Origin: Lachnospiraceae bacterium
GTDB lineage: Bacteria; Bacillota; Clostridia; Lachnospirales; Lachnospiraceae
Assembly: GCA_024695145.1 (NCBI GenBank)
Contig: JAILIS010000006.1
Coordinates: forward strand, 1-64,000
Reading direction: 5' to 3'
DNA length: 64,000 bases
The notes under the pieces were generated by a model. That model ran no database searches, was not told the DNA's origin, and saw only the letters and a program-made list of their open reading frames with translations. Numbering within the stretch: the stretch's first letter is position 1; the number at the start of each line of letters is the position of its first letter. Below, piece after piece: positions 19,662 to 28,208 of the stretch. Position numbers and translations under genes: made by a program.

Positions 19662-20722
19662 GGCTTGTCAAAACGGATCATAGCTATCTGTTTTTCTATG
19701 TTAAGGAATGCATCTACAAGTTCGGGGTCGTAATGAGTACCGCTCCAGAATCTGATCCTTTTGATCGCTTCATTATGCGTCAACGGCTCGGACCCGTCGT
19801 TAGTGGTCCTGAAGATATCATAACTGTTGACTATGGAAAGGATCCTGGCTTCTATCGGAATGTTAGTCGTCATCAGTTTATCCGGATAGCCCTTACCGTC
19901 CCATCTTTCATGATGTGATCTGCACATATTGTAAGCGTAGTTAAGAAATTTGTTGTCGGAAACAACACTCATGACTCTTTTTACGGCTTCGGCACCGAGT
20001 ACGGTATGCGCGTTATTGAACTCTTTTTCCTGGATGGACAGATCTCCCATATCCGCCAGACACCTGTCGGACAGACATATCTTTCCGATATCATGCATCT
20101 TTGATGCGAACTTAAGTATTTCGGCATCTTTTTCATCAATGGCAAACTGGCGTGATTCGATAAGGGAATCCAAAAATACCGACATATATCTTTCAACACG
20201 GTTACTGTGTTCGGAAATGATATACGATCTGTTGGACATAAGAGATGTGAACATCTCGACTATCGCGTATTCCAGTTCGACAATATTGTGGATCTTTTCG
20301 GAAAGCAGTTTCTGAAGTTTTTCATTAACTCTTTCGTTCTGCTTCTGCGATTCAACAAATTTGATATGGATATCAACTCGCTTCCGGAGAAGTGTTGCCG
20401 TAAAAGGCTTGCGGATATAATCGATCGCACCTAATGAATACCCTTCGATCTCGGTTGTGATATCTTCCTGTGCCGTCAGAAATACGACCGGTATTCCGGC
20501 CAGTTTAGGCACGTTCTTCATCTGCGATATAACGAAAAATCCGTTAACATCAGGCATATCGATGTCAAGAAGCACAACGTCCGGAGGCTCCGGCATCTCC
20601 TGTAAGAACTCAAGTGCGATCTTTCCCGAAGATACGGGTATTATCTCATACAGGTCTTCAAGAGCTTTTTTTGCCATGATAAGATTCGTCATATTATCAT
20701 CAACGATCATTACTTTATGCAT
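19658..20722 (-). CDS. Response regulator with HD-GYP domain (probable c-di-GMP phosphodiesterase)
   Basis: 354 aa; REC VVLLDIDMPDVNG; HDIGKI, HHERWDGKGYPDKL. Confidence 0.93.
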   Translation of the reverse strand: MHKVMIVDDNMTNLIMAKKALEDLYEIIPVSSGKIALEFLQEMPEPPDVVLLDIDMPDVNGFFVISQMKNVPKLAGIPVVFLTAQEDITTEIEGYSLGAIDYIRKPFTATLLRKRVDIHIKFVESQKQNERVNEKLQKLLSEKIHNIVELEYAIVEMFTSLMSNRSYIISEHSNRVERYMSVFLDSLIESRQFAIDEKDAEILKFASKMHDIGKICLSDRCLADMGDLSIQEKEFNNAHTVLGAEAVKRVMSVVSDNKFLNYAYNMCRSHHERWDGKGYPDKLMTTNIPIEARILSIVNSYDIFRTTNDGSEPLTHNEAIKRIRFWSGTHYDPELVDAFLNIEKQIAMIRFDKP

Positions 20723-20738
20723 ATGATACTGATCCCTC

Positions 20739-21950
20739 CTATCTGTTTAGCATCAGATATTTCATGCCTTCCTTGAGTCCTTCGACTGTCAGTCTGTACA
20801 TTGAAAACGTGTTCTTCACCGCTGTTTCGGCTTCTCTCCACGGAGCACTGCCCGGCGCCATTTTGGGATTGAGCCATATAACCCTTTTAAAATGCTTTTT
20901 CAGGCGCAGCAGCCATTCCATACCTGAATAACCGTCATTCGGTCCTCTGTAATTACCGGTCAGGCTGTACAGCTCCTCGGGTGCCATTGCGGCATCTCCC
21001 ACTATGATCACTTTATATTCGCTGTTTAAGTTTTTAAGCAGCCATTCGGTCTCGATCCAATCCCCGTATTCACATTCGGGCGTATTGTAAACATGCGAAT
21101 ATATACAGTTATGAAAGAAGTATGTCTTGATATCCTTAAAATGGTTGGATCTGTTAACCGAATGAAACAGTTCGTTTAACAGATTCGTATATGGGATCAT
21201 CGTCCCGCCGGAATCCATGAGCAGCAAAAGCTTGACGGAATTCTTCCTGGGCTTTTGCATCTCGATCTTCAGATGTCCTCCGTTATTACAGGTTGAATCT
21301 ATCGTTTTATCAATGTCAAGCTCGGTCTTGTCTATATCAAGCCGTGTGGAGAACTGCCGCAGTGACCGCAGTGCCATCTGAAACTGTCTGTTATCGAGAA
21401 CTCTGTCATTTCGAAAATCACGGAATTTACGTTCTCCTATTACCTGGAAGGCCGACTGATAACCTGTAGTGCCACCGACCCTTACGCCGCCCAGGTGGCC
21501 GCCGAGATTGCCGTATGAACTGTTGCCGGCTGTACCGACCCACTGGTTACCGCCCTGATGTTCGCTGTCCTGTTCCTTCTGACGTTCCCTGAATTTGGCA
21601 AGTACATCTTCATTATCAACGATAGGGATACCCTCTTCTTCGAGCAGTGCTTTTTTCTTCTCAAGATCTTCACGAAACGCCTGATATTCCGGTTTCTCAA
21701 GCCATTTGCGCATCTGTTCGGAAATATCGTCAAAATCGTGTTTGATCCCTTTGAAGTATTCCTCGAATATCATGTCATACTTGTCGAATTCATATTCGTT
21801 CCGGACAAGTATCATCCTGGATATCAGATAGAACTGCGTGAAACTGCCGCCTATCAGCCCCTTATCCATAGCCTCTACAAGGGACAGCCATTCGGACAGT
21901 CCTATATTCATTCCTTTTTCTCTTAAAAAGTAAAAGAATCCGGTAAACAT
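20739..21950 (-). CDS. VWA-domain protein (CoxE-like)
   Basis: 403 aa; VKLLLLMDSGGTMIPYTNLLNELF (non-canonical MIDAS), YFFHNCIYSHVY, IIVGDAAMAPEEL, RVIWLNP; adjacent to MoxR ATPase. Confidence 0.85.
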   Translation of the reverse strand: MFTGFFYFLREKGMNIGLSEWLSLVEAMDKGLIGGSFTQFYLISRMILVRNEYEFDKYDMIFEEYFKGIKHDFDDISEQMRKWLEKPEYQAFREDLEKKKALLEEEGIPIVDNEDVLAKFRERQKEQDSEHQGGNQWVGTAGNSSYGNLGGHLGGVRVGGTTGYQSAFQVIGERKFRDFRNDRVLDNRQFQMALRSLRQFSTRLDIDKTELDIDKTIDSTCNNGGHLKIEMQKPRKNSVKLLLLMDSGGTMIPYTNLLNELFHSVNRSNHFKDIKTYFFHNCIYSHVYNTPECEYGDWIETEWLLKNLNSEYKVIIVGDAAMAPEELYSLTGNYRGPNDGYSGMEWLLRLKKHFKRVIWLNPKMAPGSAPWREAETAVKNTFSMYRLTVEGLKEGMKYLMLNR

Positions 21951-21953
21951 CCG

Positions 21954-22778
21954 TCACCCGAAGCTGATATGAGAGACCGTCTCAAGGTCCTCATCCTTTT
22001 TTACAACCGTACCTATGAAAGGAAGCGCGGATCTGATCGTGTCGGCATCGATACCCCCGAGCTGCAAAGCATTCACCCAGTCAATAAGCTCAGATGTGCT
22101 GGGTTTTTTCTTTACGGATTTTTCTTCGCGTATCAGATAAAACACATCCATGGCTTCTTTCAGAATATGTTCATCGACCTTTTCAAAATGTGTCCTTACT
22201 ATCTCATCCATAAGTTCCCTGTCCGGAAACGCTATGTAATGGAATATACATCTGCGAAGAAAGGCATCCGGCAGCTCCTTCTCGGCATTTGAAGTGATGA
22301 TGACAACAGGTCTGTGCTTTGCCTTTATCGTCTCTTTGGTCTCATGTATATAAAACTCCATCTGGTCAAGTTCCCATAAAAGATCGTTCGGGAACTCCAG
22401 ATCCGCCTTATCTATCTCATCGATAAGAAGAACAACCTGATCATCACTTGAAAAAGCTTCTCCGAGTTTTCCAAGCTTGATATATCGTGCTATGTCATCT
22501 ACGCCTTCCTCACCAAACTGCCCGTCATACAGACGCTGTATCGTATCGTACATATACAGGCCGTCCTGGGCCTTGGTGGTCGACTTGATGTTCCATGTGA
22601 TAAGTGGCATATCAAGAGACTCTGCTATGGCCTTTGCCAGCATCGTCTTGCCCGTGCCCGGTTCACCTTTTATAAGAAGCGGCTTGGCAAGTGCTCTGGC
22701 AACATTGACCGCACTCATCAGTTCCGGTGATGCTATATATGTTCCGGTACTCTTGAATCCTCCGGCATTAATATCCAT
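21954..22778 (-). CDS. MoxR-family AAA ATPase
   Basis: 274 aa; Walker A IKGEPGTGKTMLAKAIA, Walker B VVLLIDEIDKADLEFPNDLL, TSNAEKELPDAFLRRC. Confidence 0.92.
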   Translation of the reverse strand: MDINAGGFKSTGTYIASPELMSAVNVARALAKPLLIKGEPGTGKTMLAKAIAESLDMPLITWNIKSTTKAQDGLYMYDTIQRLYDGQFGEEGVDDIARYIKLGKLGEAFSSDDQVVLLIDEIDKADLEFPNDLLWELDQMEFYIHETKETIKAKHRPVVIITSNAEKELPDAFLRRCIFHYIAFPDRELMDEIVRTHFEKVDEHILKEAMDVFYLIREEKSVKKKPSTSELIDWVNALQLGGIDADTIRSALPFIGTVVKKDEDLETVSHISFG

Positions 22779-22780
22779 AT

Positions 22781-23797
22781 CTAATCTTCCTTCCAGTCAA
22801 GTCCGAAATACTCGTCTTTCTTTTCCCTGCTCATAAGGGTCGTAACGGCATCTTTAACATCTGCCCCGTTAAACAGTATTTCATTGACGTATTCTATGAT
22901 CGGAACCTCGACATCATATTTTTTTGCAAGAGCCAGCGCTGCTTTGGCACTGTATACACCTTCAACGACCATATTTACTTCCTTCATGGCATCTTCGGGT
23001 GTATGCCCCTGCCCCATGAGCATTCCGGCTTTGCGGTTCCTTGAATGGCGGCTGGCACACGTGACAACCAGATCACCGATCCCCGTAAGTCCTGCAAATG
23101 TTTCTGCTTTGGCACCCATCTTTACTCCGAGACGTGAGATTTCCGAAATACCTCTTGTAATCAGGGCGGCTTTGGTATTGTCACCATACCCCAGTCCATC
23201 TGCCATCCCCGCTGCAAGAGCCACCACGTTTTTTAGGGCACCCCCGAGTTCTATCCCCAGCACGTCCGGGCTTGTATATACCCGGAATACCTTGTTCATG
23301 AACATGTTCTGAACAAATTCGGCTGTTTCCTTTCTCTTTGAACCGACCACACACGTTGTCGGTATATTCCTTGCGACCTCTTCCGCATGTGAGGGACCGG
23401 ACATCACTGCGACTTTGGCCTGTGGGATCTCCTGCTCGATAATATCCGAAAGGGTCATGAGGGAATCCTCCTCTATACCCTTTGCTACATTTACTATGAT
23501 CTGATCTTTTTCAACGAGCGGACTCATGAGGACCGCGGTACTTCTTGTATAAATACTCGGGACCGCCATTACGAGCAGTTCCTTGTTGTGACAAGCCATC
23601 TTCAGATCCGTCGTAAAGATCATATTCTCCGGCAGTTTAACGCCGGGAAGCTTATCTTTGTGTTCGTGATGTGATTTCAGCATATCTATCTCGTTTTGAT
23701 CGATGGACCAAACTGTAACATTGTGTCCGTTATCCGACAAAACGACAGATAATGCGGTGCCCCAGCTTCCTGCACCGATCACACTGACATCTGCCAT
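22781..23797 (-). CDS. gpsA: Glycerol-3-phosphate dehydrogenase [NAD(P)+]
   Basis: 338 aa; VIGAGSWGTALSVVLSDNGH, SGPSHAEEVA, GGALKNVVALAAGMADGLGYGDNTKAALITRG. Confidence 0.96.
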   Translation of the reverse strand: MADVSVIGAGSWGTALSVVLSDNGHNVTVWSIDQNEIDMLKSHHEHKDKLPGVKLPENMIFTTDLKMACHNKELLVMAVPSIYTRSTAVLMSPLVEKDQIIVNVAKGIEEDSLMTLSDIIEQEIPQAKVAVMSGPSHAEEVARNIPTTCVVGSKRKETAEFVQNMFMNKVFRVYTSPDVLGIELGGALKNVVALAAGMADGLGYGDNTKAALITRGISEISRLGVKMGAKAETFAGLTGIGDLVVTCASRHSRNRKAGMLMGQGHTPEDAMKEVNMVVEGVYSAKAALALAKKYDVEVPIIEYVNEILFNGADVKDAVTTLMSREKKDEYFGLDWKED

Positions 23798-23814
23798 GTC
23801 TTTTACCTCCGGTA

Positions 23815-24489
23815 TTATTTTACTTCTATTTCAGGGCGCTGTTTCAGATATGTCTTGCGCTCATTTCCGTTGATCAGCCGCTTGATGTTTTCCTTGTGCC
23901 GTACAAGCATAAGGATCAACATAACCAATATGACTCCTATATATTCCCTGTACAGATTACCCGCTCCCTGTGCAGTCCAGCCGTAGAAATCCGTCATCAT
24001 GAAAACAACCGAACATACTGCCAGTGCAAAATACAGCAATATGGATCCTAAAGAGACGTAATGAGTCAGGAAAAAGACGGAAAAGAATACAACTATCCCC
24101 ACAAGAGTCATTACCGGAGACAGTCCGAAAAGTATGAATCCGGCGGTGGCGGCTATCCCTTTTCCGCCTTTGAAGTTCATGTAAAAAGGGAAATTATGTC
24201 CGAGTATCGCTCCAAAGGAAGCATACAAAAACAAAAGCGGCAGAATATCCGCATGCGAAGCCTGATAGATGAGCCTTGTGATCAGAATGGCGACCCCACA
24301 TTTTACCGCATCCCCGAGCAATACTATTCCCGCATATTTGATCCCCATTGTCCTGAGGATATTGGTTGTGCCGGCATTGCCGCTGCCGTGTTCTCTAATA
24401 TCTATACCCTTTGCCTTTCCGACTATATATCCTGTCTGAAACAGGCCGCAAACATAGCCGATAACAAGGCATATCAGTCGCTGCGTCAA
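23815..24489 (-). CDS. plsY: Glycerol-3-phosphate acyltransferase PlsY
   Basis: 224 aa; REHGSGNAGTTNILRTMG, GHNFPFYMNFKGGKGIAATAG. Confidence 0.94.
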   Translation of the reverse strand: MTQRLICLVIGYVCGLFQTGYIVGKAKGIDIREHGSGNAGTTNILRTMGIKYAGIVLLGDAVKCGVAILITRLIYQASHADILPLLFLYASFGAILGHNFPFYMNFKGGKGIAATAGFILFGLSPVMTLVGIVVFFSVFFLTHYVSLGSILLYFALAVCSVVFMMTDFYGWTAQGAGNLYREYIGVILVMLILMLVRHKENIKRLINGNERKTYLKQRPEIEVK

Positions 24490-25808
24490 TTTTCTCCTCT
24501 TTCCCTGATAACGAACTTAAGCGGTGTTCCGACAAATCCGAAAGCATTCCGGATCTGATTTTCCAGATATCTGACATAGGAAAAATGCATCAGTTCTTTA
24601 TCATTAACAAATATAACAAAAGTAGGCGGTTTGATACCCACCTGTGTCATATAGAGCAGTTTAAGTCTCTTACCGCGATCACTTGGCGGCTGCTGAAGCG
24701 CTGTAGCTTCCGTCATGATCTCGTTGAGTACACCGGTGGCAATACGCATCGAAGCACTTGCACACACACTGTCGATGACATCATAGAGCTTTGTAAGCCT
24801 CTGTCCCGTGACCGCAGATATGAACATTATCTGGGCATACGGGATGAACGACAGAACATTGCGTATGTCCTTTTCAAACTTTTTGGCAGTCTTTCCGTCT
24901 TTTTCGACTGTATCCCATTTATTGACGGCGATAATGATGCCTTTTCCGCTGTCATGGGCAATACCCGCTATTTTGGCATCCTGCTCGGTCACACCTTCAG
25001 AGGCATCAATAACAATAACGGCAACATCGCATCTTTCAATTGCCGCAACCGTTCTGACGACCATATAATGCTCAAGATCTTCCTTGACGTTCTTTTTCCT
25101 GCGAAGACCGGCCGTATCTATGAAAATGTACTCTTTTTTATCATGCCGGACTGTTGTGTCAACGGCATCTCTTGTGGTACCCGCTATATCGGATACGATC
25201 ACACGTTCTTTGCCTGTCAGTTTATTGATTATGGATGATTTTCCGACATTCGGCTTGCCAACTATGGCTATCTTCGGACGCTCATCTTCTTCCTCATCAT
25301 CCGATGACGGAGGAAAATACGCCGTAACGGCATCAAGAAGCTCACCGAGGCCCTGTAGGTTTGCAGCCGATACGGCAACGGGATCTCCGATCCCAAGATT
25401 GTAGAATTCATATACGTCATTGCCGAATTTACGGATGTCATCAACTTTGTTGACACACAGAACAACAGGCTTCTTGCTGCGGCGCAGCATATCGGCCACC
25501 TTGGAATCCGAATCAACCAGTCCCTGTCTGACATCCACCATGAACACTATGACATCAGCCGTATCTATCGCCGTCTGAGCCTGTTCCCTCATCATCTGAA
25601 GGATCCTGTCCGAACTGTCAGGCTCGATCCCGCCGGTATCTATCAGTGTGAAATTACGATCCAGCCAGGAAACCTCGGCATATATCCGATCTCTGGTTAT
25701 TCCGGGCGTATCTTTTACTATCGATATGCGCTGTCCGCACAATACGTTGAACAGGCTTGATTTGCCTACGTTCGGCCGACCTACTATGGCCACAACCGGC
25801 TTACTCAT
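24486..25808 (-). CDS. der: Ribosome biogenesis GTPase Der (EngA)
   Basis: 440 aa; two G domains: GRPNVGKSSLFN...DTGG...NKVD and GKPNVGKSSIINKL...DTAGLRRK...NKWD. Confidence 0.97.
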   Translation of the reverse strand: MSKPVVAIVGRPNVGKSSLFNVLCGQRISIVKDTPGITRDRIYAEVSWLDRNFTLIDTGGIEPDSSDRILQMMREQAQTAIDTADVIVFMVDVRQGLVDSDSKVADMLRRSKKPVVLCVNKVDDIRKFGNDVYEFYNLGIGDPVAVSAANLQGLGELLDAVTAYFPPSSDDEEEDERPKIAIVGKPNVGKSSIINKLTGKERVIVSDIAGTTRDAVDTTVRHDKKEYIFIDTAGLRRKKNVKEDLEHYMVVRTVAAIERCDVAVIVIDASEGVTEQDAKIAGIAHDSGKGIIIAVNKWDTVEKDGKTAKKFEKDIRNVLSFIPYAQIMFISAVTGQRLTKLYDVIDSVCASASMRIATGVLNEIMTEATALQQPPSDRGKRLKLLYMTQVGIKPPTFVIFVNDKELMHFSYVRYLENQIRNAFGFVGTPLKFVIRERGEN

Positions 25809-27153
25809 AAAGCTTCTCTTTCAGTATAAAATCAATAAGGTCCAATCTGTTTGATTTTACAATATGTGTATTTACTTGTAAAGCCCCCTCAAGGTCCGAA
25901 ACCTTGATGTTATCAAGGAAAATGTCCTCATCTCTTTTCATCATCTGTGACGGTATGAAAAGACAGTCTCCGAGTTCTTTACCCTTAAGCTGCGCTATTA
26001 TGTCTCCTCCCGTAACAAGCCCCGTTACCGTGATCTTTTCCCCGAAAAAATCATTCCTTACGGCATATACGTTATACGAAACGTTTGGAAACAGGGCACA
26101 GATCTTCCCCACGGCCCTGTCGACATACGGCCGGGCAAGGGAACCGGTAACAATGGAAAACGAGGCAGAGCATGCATTTACATCTATCTTTCCTTCATTT
26201 ATGTAAGCTACTGCCCGTTCGTATGCGCTGTCATAATCATCCATCATAAGCCGCAGCATCCCGACTCCGTTCTCGAGCTGCGGATAGTCATCATATTCAT
26301 CAGCCGGCGGGATCGGCCTTTCTGCCAGTATGTATATCTCATCCGAAGCATGGGCAAAATGAATACCATGGTCTTTCATTGCCCGCTTTTGTATGTCTTC
26401 CGTTACAGCCAGTACCTCCAGGGCATCCTCTTTTACTATGGCTTCGAGAGGATACAGCCCCTCGCGGTATTTGGTAAGGCCCACCGGAACAACAGAGACG
26501 CTTTGCATGACCGGTGCATATTGAAGCAGATCGTTGAGCGATCTTTTGAGTTCATCCCCGTCATTTACGCCTTTGCAGAGTACTATCTGGGCATTCATGG
26601 TTATACCGGCTTCATAAAGCCTGCCGATCTTGGAAAGCGCCTGCCCTGCAAAACGGTTATTCAGCATCATACAGCGAAGTTCGGGATTGGTAGTCTGAAC
26701 GGAAATGTTTATCGGACTCAGTCTGTAGCGGATGATCCTGTCGATATCGTGATCGTCCATATTCGTCAGTGTCACGTAATTGCCCTGAAGAAACGACAGC
26801 CTTGAATCATCGTCCTTGAAATACAGTGTGGGTCTCATACCAGCGGGCATCTGGTCGATAAAGCAGAAGATACATTTATTTCTGCAGCTTCTGTACTCAT
26901 CCATGATCCCTTCACCAAAATCTATTCCGAGATCCTCTTCTTCATCTTTTTCAATCTCAAGATCCCAGATCTCGCCGTCGGTCTTTCGTATTGAAACGGT
27001 CAGTTCGCTGCTTTGAACGTAAAAACGGTAGTCAAGTATGTCTTCGATCACATTATCGTCAATACTAAGAAGAGCATCGCCGGCCTCAACTCCCATCTGG
27101 GCGGCAATGCTTCCTTCTTCTACGAATGTGATTATATGTTCGTGTTTATTCAT
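25801..27153 (-). CDS. DUF512-family radical SAM protein with N-terminal PDZ-like domain
   Basis: 450 aa; EEGSIAAQMGVEAGDALLSID; CRNKCIFCFIDQMPAGMRPTLYFKDDDSRLSFLQGNYVTLTN; VTGLVTGGDII. Confidence 0.9.
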   Translation of the reverse strand: MNKHEHIITFVEEGSIAAQMGVEAGDALLSIDDNVIEDILDYRFYVQSSELTVSIRKTDGEIWDLEIEKDEEEDLGIDFGEGIMDEYRSCRNKCIFCFIDQMPAGMRPTLYFKDDDSRLSFLQGNYVTLTNMDDHDIDRIIRYRLSPINISVQTTNPELRCMMLNNRFAGQALSKIGRLYEAGITMNAQIVLCKGVNDGDELKRSLNDLLQYAPVMQSVSVVPVGLTKYREGLYPLEAIVKEDALEVLAVTEDIQKRAMKDHGIHFAHASDEIYILAERPIPPADEYDDYPQLENGVGMLRLMMDDYDSAYERAVAYINEGKIDVNACSASFSIVTGSLARPYVDRAVGKICALFPNVSYNVYAVRNDFFGEKITVTGLVTGGDIIAQLKGKELGDCLFIPSQMMKRDEDIFLDNIKVSDLEGALQVNTHIVKSNRLDLIDFILKEKLYE

Positions 27154-27659
27154 CTGCCTGTGCTTCCGAATCCGCCGTTTCGCTCATCGGTAGTGTCATC
27201 ATCTTCAGTGATCCCGTACGGAAGGAATATCCCCTGGGCAAACCCGCCGCCTGCGGGAACATCAACGGTCTTTCCTTCTTTGGAATCGTTTGTTATCTTA
27301 ATGAAAATGTGTCCTTCATTATCGGAATTACAGTAGTCGCTGTCTATAACCCCGACAGTATTGTTAAGCTGCAGCCTGTATTTAAAACCAAGACCGCTTC
27401 TCGGGAAGATCATGAGCACCCAGTCGCTGTTCATCTCGGCTCTTATCCCCGTCGGGATCTTTACGGTCTGGCCCGGCTCCAGATGTATTGCCACCGGAGT
27501 GTAAAAATCATACCCGGCAGAGCCTGCCGTAGCCCTTTTCGGAAGGTCTATCGATTCATATATGGCACGTATCTGTTCATCATCTCCTCCGAAATCATCC
27601 TTATAAGCCGATAAGAATTGGGAAAAGCTTACTTTACTGAATCTGGCTATCCTGTTCAT
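27150..27659 (-). CDS. dut: dUTP diphosphatase (trimeric type)
   Basis: 169 aa; KRATAGSAGYDFY, PRSGLGFKYRLQLNNTVGVIDSDYCN, GGGFAQGIFLPY, NGGFGSTGR. Confidence 0.9.
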   Translation of the reverse strand: MNRIARFSKVSFSQFLSAYKDDFGGDDEQIRAIYESIDLPKRATAGSAGYDFYTPVAIHLEPGQTVKIPTGIRAEMNSDWVLMIFPRSGLGFKYRLQLNNTVGVIDSDYCNSDNEGHIFIKITNDSKEGKTVDVPAGGGFAQGIFLPYGITEDDDTTDERNGGFGSTGR

Positions 27660-27698
27660 ATTCCATCCTTTTCATGATTCAGACAATAGATCTGTCAT

Positions 27699-28208
27699 TT
27701 AATAATAATCGTCACAATAGATCACGGGAACTTCCGGGGTATCGGATGAAAGAGTTGCCGCGACATCGATAACCCGCTGGTTGGCACTTCCCTTCCAGAG
27801 AAGCTTCACATCCCGCTCTTCTGCATGAAATTCCCCGTCCACAAGTACGTCTATATACTTCATCAACGGATCGGTATACAGATCTTCCCACGAATCCCCG
27901 GTATACATCCATACAGTCTTGCCCGGGAATCTGTCCTTGATCTGCATGGCAAGATCTCTGATGTCCTGATAGTTCGTACAGTACATCGGATCTCCACCCG
28001 AAAAGGTCACTCCGCTGATGTAAGGTTTGCGAAGTTCCGTAAATATCTCTTCTCTGGCAGCGTCGTCAAAAGGCAGCCCGCCGTTCGGATCCCACGTCGA
28101 AGGATTCTGACATTCGCTGCAGCAGTGGGAACATCCGGCCACCCATAATACGACACGGAGACCATCGCCGTTGAGCATGTCGTCCTTGGTAATGTTATGA
28201 TATCTCAT
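27699..28208 (-). CDS. nrdG: Anaerobic ribonucleotide reductase-activating protein
   Basis: 169 aa; VAGCSHCCSECQNPSTWDPNGG, TFSGGDPMY. Confidence 0.95.
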   Translation of the reverse strand: MRYHNITKDDMLNGDGLRVVLWVAGCSHCCSECQNPSTWDPNGGLPFDDAAREEIFTELRKPYISGVTFSGGDPMYCTNYQDIRDLAMQIKDRFPGKTVWMYTGDSWEDLYTDPLMKYIDVLVDGEFHAEERDVKLLWKGSANQRVIDVAATLSSDTPEVPVIYCDDYY

